From positions 1-36,051 of IMG/VR virus record IMGVR_UViG_3300046777_003126: a stretch of 36,051 bases of DNA, one strand, 5' to 3'. A program made the translations under genes and the position numbers. The DNA comes from a virus. A model generated the notes under the pieces. It worked only from the letters and a program-made list of their open reading frames with translations, ran no database searches and was not told the DNA's origin. Positions 34,508-36,051 of the stretch are shown here, one piece after another (position 1 is the stretch's first letter; every line of letters begins with the position of its first letter).

Positions 34508-34924
34508 TCAGAAGTTGCGGGAGAAGACATAACCCTCACCCAGGAAATCGAAATCATAGGTGAGAGCAGACTCCCAAGTTGCTTGCCAATCGACTACAAT
34601 TTCAACAGGCAGATTGTACTGTTCGGCATAGAACTCCTCTGCAAAGTCTGCTTCAGAGTTATACTCACCTCGGTAAGCATCCACCGCATACTCTACACAA
34701 TCGAGACCGTGATAATCGACAAAGGCATCAACTTGTGCGTAACCGATTGCCTCACCAGCAGTCACATAATCCTCATAGTAAGTAACAAACTGCTCCTCAG
34801 AGTTGTTATCAATGAACTCCAGAATGTCCTCCAGAGCATAAGACTCAGAGACCAATTCCTCAATCTTGCTAACAGTCTCAGGAGCGAACAGTTCGGTGTA
34901 GTTAGTGGTGAAAGTAACGGTCAT
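34508..34924 (-). CDS. ArdA-like antirestriction protein (DNA mimic)
   Basis: A 138-residue, extremely acidic protein: by hand count 31 Asp/Glu against three Lys/Arg. The C-terminal half, with VEYAVDAYRGEYNSEADFAE (about 76-95), followed by a WQATWESALTYDFDFLGEGY block (about 114-133) and the final YVFSRNF, matches the ArdA pattern of YxGxYxSxxDFA...DWxxx...GYVF. ArdA proteins mimic the bend and charge of B-DNA and occupy the DNA site of type I restriction enzymes, protecting entering phage DNA. Family ArdA proteins are usually 150-180 residues, so this is slightly short, with the first domain reduced. A duplicated upstream element lies 41 nt before the ATG, and the leader ends in ACACACTCAA. 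Early expression fits the role. Confidence 0.82.
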   Translation of the reverse strand: MTVTFTTNYTELFAPETVSKIEELVSESYALEDILEFIDNNSEEQFVTYYEDYVTAGEAIGYAQVDAFVDYHGLDCVEYAVDAYRGEYNSEADFAEEFYAEQYNLPVEIVVDWQATWESALTYDFDFLGEGYVFSRNF

Positions 34925-34957
34925 TTGAGTGTGTTTGGTTTGAAGTGTGGTCCTTAC

Positions 34958-34991
34958 ACTAGTAGGACACTTTAGAGGATCCTAACTTTAA
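34958..34991 (-). promoter_or_regulatory. Duplicated early-type upstream element, copy 1 (before ArdA-like gene)
   Basis: Positions 34965-34991 match 35503-35529 at 26 of 27 bases. On the minus strand the shared block reads TTAAAGTTAGGATC, one variable base, then TCTAAAGTGTCC, followed by a TAGT-containing segment. It precedes the ArdA-like gene and looks like a promoter of a phage-specific early class, not a canonical sigma70 site. Confidence 0.6.
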
Positions 34992-35004
34992 CTCTCTGAG
35001 AGTT
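34990..35004. repeat. 15-bp palindrome next to the early-type element
   Basis: AACTCTC-T-GAGAGTT is a perfect inverted repeat between the stop of the 57-residue gene and the first copy of the upstream element. It is absent from the second copy. Operator or short hairpin are both possible. Confidence 0.5.
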
Positions 35005-35008
35005 TGTG

Positions 35009-35182
35009 TCAGCGACCGTCCCAAACTTGAGAGGTCCAACCATCACGTTCTGCACGACGTTGATCATAATCTTCCTCAGTCCAGTTATCATCATAATCAC
35101 CCGAATAGTTGGGGGACTGAAGTAGATAATCGGGGAGGGTTTCCATCTGACCAGTCTGGAAGTTATAGCGTTGAGTGTTCAT
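35009..35182 (-). CDS. Small acidic protein, 57 aa
   Basis: An ORF with ATG at 35182-35180 and TGA at 35009-35011. The product starts MNTQRYNFQTGQMETLPDYL, has a very acidic, aromatic middle (NYSGDYDDNWTEEDYDQRRA), and ends WTSQVWDGR. It has no Cys, no membrane segment and few hydrophobic runs, so it may be partly disordered or a small charge-mimic like the neighbouring ArdA-like protein; that is speculation. The leader is CCACTCTT directly before ATG with no ribosome-binding site of the purine type. It lies 28 nt after the NYQTW gene, probably in the same transcript. Confidence 0.8.
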   Translation of the reverse strand: MNTQRYNFQTGQMETLPDYLLQSPNYSGDYDDNWTEEDYDQRRAERDGWTSQVWDGR

Positions 35183-35210
35183 AAGAGTGGAAGAATTAAG
35201 TGTAACGAAC

Positions 35211-35474
35211 TCAGAGATCTTTCATCAGGTCGTTAATCTGGAAGTCGTTAATCATTGCAGAATCCCACTTCACACCATCGGGAGTTTGCATCAGATAGCG
35301 ACCGATTTGACCCTCAGTCATACAGCGAACAAACTTATCCCAAGGCGTCTCATTATCACCGCAGAACTGAACACATGCCTTAGCAGTGTTATAAAGAAAC
35401 TCATCATTCTGAATCCAGAGTGCTACATTCCAAGTCTGATAGTTGGTGTAACCGTTATAAGTCTCTTGGGTCAT
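35211..35474 (-). CDS. NYQTWNVALW-type small protein (DUF7249-like), 87 aa
   Basis: A small protein with the motif NGYTNYQTWNVALWIQNDE (about 7-25), then LYNTAKACVQFC, a CMTEGQIGRYLM helix and a WDSAMINDFQINDLM C-terminal segment. This NxxTWxVxLWxxND pattern occurs in a widespread family of small phage and plasmid proteins (I recall DUF7249; the number is from memory). Function is unknown, though such genes commonly lie beside antirestriction genes, as here. The frame opens at an ATG at 35495, but that codon touches the candidate promoter segment TATAGT; the ATG at 35474, preceded by CACCACTCAAACCCAA, matches the leader of the ArdA-like gene and is preferred. Confidence 0.82.
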   Translation of the reverse strand: MTQETYNGYTNYQTWNVALWIQNDEFLYNTAKACVQFCGDNETPWDKFVRCMTEGQIGRYLMQTPDGVKWDSAMINDFQINDLMKDL

Positions 35475-35495
35475 TTGGGTTTGAGTGGTGCTCAT

Positions 35496-35529
35496 ACTAT
35501 AGGGACACTTTAGACGATCCTAACTTTAA
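35496..35529 (-). promoter_or_regulatory. Duplicated early-type upstream element, copy 2 (before NYQTW gene)
   Basis: The second copy of the element at 34958-34991. Here the downstream segment is TATAGT at 35501-35496, a better -10-like match than in copy 1. A start site near 35489 would place the first usable ATG at 35474. Confidence 0.6.
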
Positions 35530-35554
35530 TACCCAGACACATGTACCACTAGTG

Positions 35555-35722
35555 TTACTCTACTGTCTCAAGTCTCTCAATAAACTCATCTAGGTAATCT
35601 GTGGGGTCATGACCTAATTCTGCGATTCGATTTAGGTGATTCAGAATATCACTGAACTGTCGCACATAAGGTACGCGAATCCTGTCAGTTTTACCCAAAA
35701 AAGCATAATTCTTTGGTCTCAT
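35555..35722 (-). CDS. Small helical protein, 55 aa, hairpin-covered start
   Basis: An ORF with ATG at 35722-35720 and TAA at 35555-35557. The product starts MRPKNYAFLGKTDRIRVPYV and continues as two helices, RQFSDILNHLNRIAELG and DPTDYLDEFIERLETVE, separated by a His-Asp-Pro turn. It is soluble, with no membrane segment. The most striking feature is the leader: a perfect 17-bp inverted repeat whose second arm ends on the A of the ATG, with a CTAAATA late motif in the loop. This suggests stage-dependent translation. I do not recognise a family. Confidence 0.78.
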   Translation of the reverse strand: MRPKNYAFLGKTDRIRVPYVRQFSDILNHLNRIAELGHDPTDYLDEFIERLETVE

Positions 35723-35773
35723 AGTTTTGTCCCAAAACTCTATGATATTTAGGGGGGTTTTGGGACAAAACTA
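35722..35773 (-). promoter_or_regulatory. Perfect 17-bp inverted repeat covering a start codon
   Basis: TAGTTTTGTCCCAAAAC (35722-35738) and its exact complement (35757-35773) flank an 18-nt loop. On the minus strand the second arm ends at the first base of the ATG of the 55-residue gene and contains the weak GGGA ribosome-binding site, so a transcript reading through would hide the initiation region. The loop contains CTAAATA. Confidence 0.85.
35746..35752 (-). promoter_or_regulatory. Late-promoter motif CTAAATA inside the hairpin loop
   Basis: Minus-strand CCCCTAAATATC sits in the loop of the 17-bp inverted repeat; the same 12 bases recur at 36034-36023. Initiation about 6 nt downstream would produce RNA holding only one arm of the hairpin and therefore an open start codon. 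Confidence 0.5.
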
Positions 35774-35783
35774 ATAAGGCAAT

Positions 35784-35957
35784 TTACCAACGGTCAGGTG
35801 TGCTAAGGTCCTCCACATAAGCATCACACTTCTCAGCAGGTTCTAACTCCAATACTCTATCCCACTGAATCTGGTGGGGGTTCATATCATCGAATACTTC
35901 TAATTCTAAGGTTACACGATACTTAACCTTCTGTGCCTGGTGATAAGCGACTGACAT
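35784..35957 (-). CDS. Small conserved protein, 57 aa
   Basis: An ORF with ATG at 35957-35955 and TAA at 35784-35786. The product contains KVKYRVTLELEVFDDMNPHQ, then IQWDRVLELEPAEKCDAYVE and ends DLSTPDRW. Two beta strands and a helix are likely, with strong acidic character. From memory, a protein with the MNPHQI...VLELEPAE...YVEDL pattern is common in T4-like cyanophages, but no function is known to me. It is the only gene at this end with a classic ribosome-binding site (AGGAG, 8-9 nt before ATG) and it has a well-formed sigma70 promoter, so it should be expressed early by unmodified host polymerase. Confidence 0.82.
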   Translation of the reverse strand: MSVAYHQAQKVKYRVTLELEVFDDMNPHQIQWDRVLELEPAEKCDAYVEDLSTPDRW

Positions 35958-35970
35958 AAGTGTGCTCCTG

Positions 35971-35986
35971 ATGTATATGGATACAT
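35971..35986. repeat. 6-bp inverted repeat at the predicted start site
   Basis: ATGTAT-ATGG-ATACAT overlaps the -10 edge and predicted transcription start of the rightmost promoter. It could be an operator or a 5'-end hairpin; chance is also possible. Confidence 0.35.
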
Positions 35987-36013
35987 TGTAAGATGCCCTG
36001 AGTTTAATGTCAA
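35985..36013 (-). promoter_or_regulatory. Sigma70-like promoter for the rightmost gene
   Basis: On the minus strand TTGACA (36013-36008), a 17-nt spacer and TACAAT (35990-35985) give a perfect -35 and a five-of-six -10. The predicted leader to the ATG at 35957 is about 20 nt and contains AGGAG. Confidence 0.75.
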
Positions 36014-36024
36014 GGTGCTGGGGA

Positions 36025-36031
36025 TATTTAG
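36025..36031 (-). promoter_or_regulatory. Putative late-promoter motif CTAAATA at the right edge
   Basis: CTAAATA within CCCCTAAATATC, the same 12-nt context as the motif in the hairpin loop 278 nt to the left. It lies upstream of the sigma70-like promoter and could add late transcription of the same unit. Confidence 0.4.
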
Positions 36032-36051
36032 GGGCGCTGGGGGTGTTTTTG

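Noticed and set aside
35175-35513. Plus-strand frame of 112 codons
   Set aside because: Antisense to the NYQTW-type gene, which has a recognisable family motif on the minus strand.

Overview
This window looks like the structural half of a T4-like myovirus genome, most likely a marine cyanophage (Synechococcus or Prochlorococcus type) or a close relative. The assignment rests on gene content and order. Read along the minus strand, recognisable T4 proteins appear as gp25, gp6, a gp7-type giant, a gp10-type fibre protein, gp8, a DUF4815-type giant, gp13, gp14, gp15 and gp16. Several small proteins between them look like cyanophage-conserved proteins. I found no convincing gene on the plus strand; the plus-strand open frames are shadows of the coding strand. 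No tRNA, rRNA, CRISPR array or insertion sequence was seen.

Layout from right to left, which is the direction of transcription. (1) 36051-33900: a compact module of eight very small genes, visibly richer in GC than the rest. It includes an ArdA-like antirestriction protein, an NYQTW-type small protein, and a tandem pair of paralogous 45/46-residue proteins. Sigma70-like promoters, a duplicated upstream element and CACTC-type leaders suggest these are early, host-takeover genes. (2) 33900-32100: an HNH homing endonuclease, a 48-residue membrane protein, a 66-residue unknown, and a glycosyltransferase with its own near-consensus sigma70 promoter. (3) 32132-30873: four small conserved proteins leading into the baseplate genes. 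(4) 30853-4615: baseplate wedge and fibre genes. Two of them, of 4079 and 2814 codons, take up about 57% of the window. (5) 4613-444: two small conserved proteins, the neck proteins gp13 and gp14, the tail terminator gp15 and the small terminase gp16. (6) 375-1: the start of a lysine/glutamate-rich coiled-coil gene that runs off the left edge.

Late transcription is indicated by T4-type motifs (TATAAATA, NATAAATA, CTAAATA) just upstream of gp25, the gp10-like gene, gp8, gp13, gp15 and the leftmost gene. The genes in between are translationally coupled by 1-11 nt overlaps or very short gaps.

Points most worth a second look: a perfect 17-bp inverted repeat ending on a start codon, with a late-promoter motif in its loop, which resembles the T4 e/soc/49 expression switch; the duplicated early-type upstream element; the tandem small paralogs with an identical 38-nt leader; and at least three small beta-rich modules that recur across gp14, gp15, gp8, the gp7-like protein and the DUF4815-type protein and seem to account for their extra size relative to T4.
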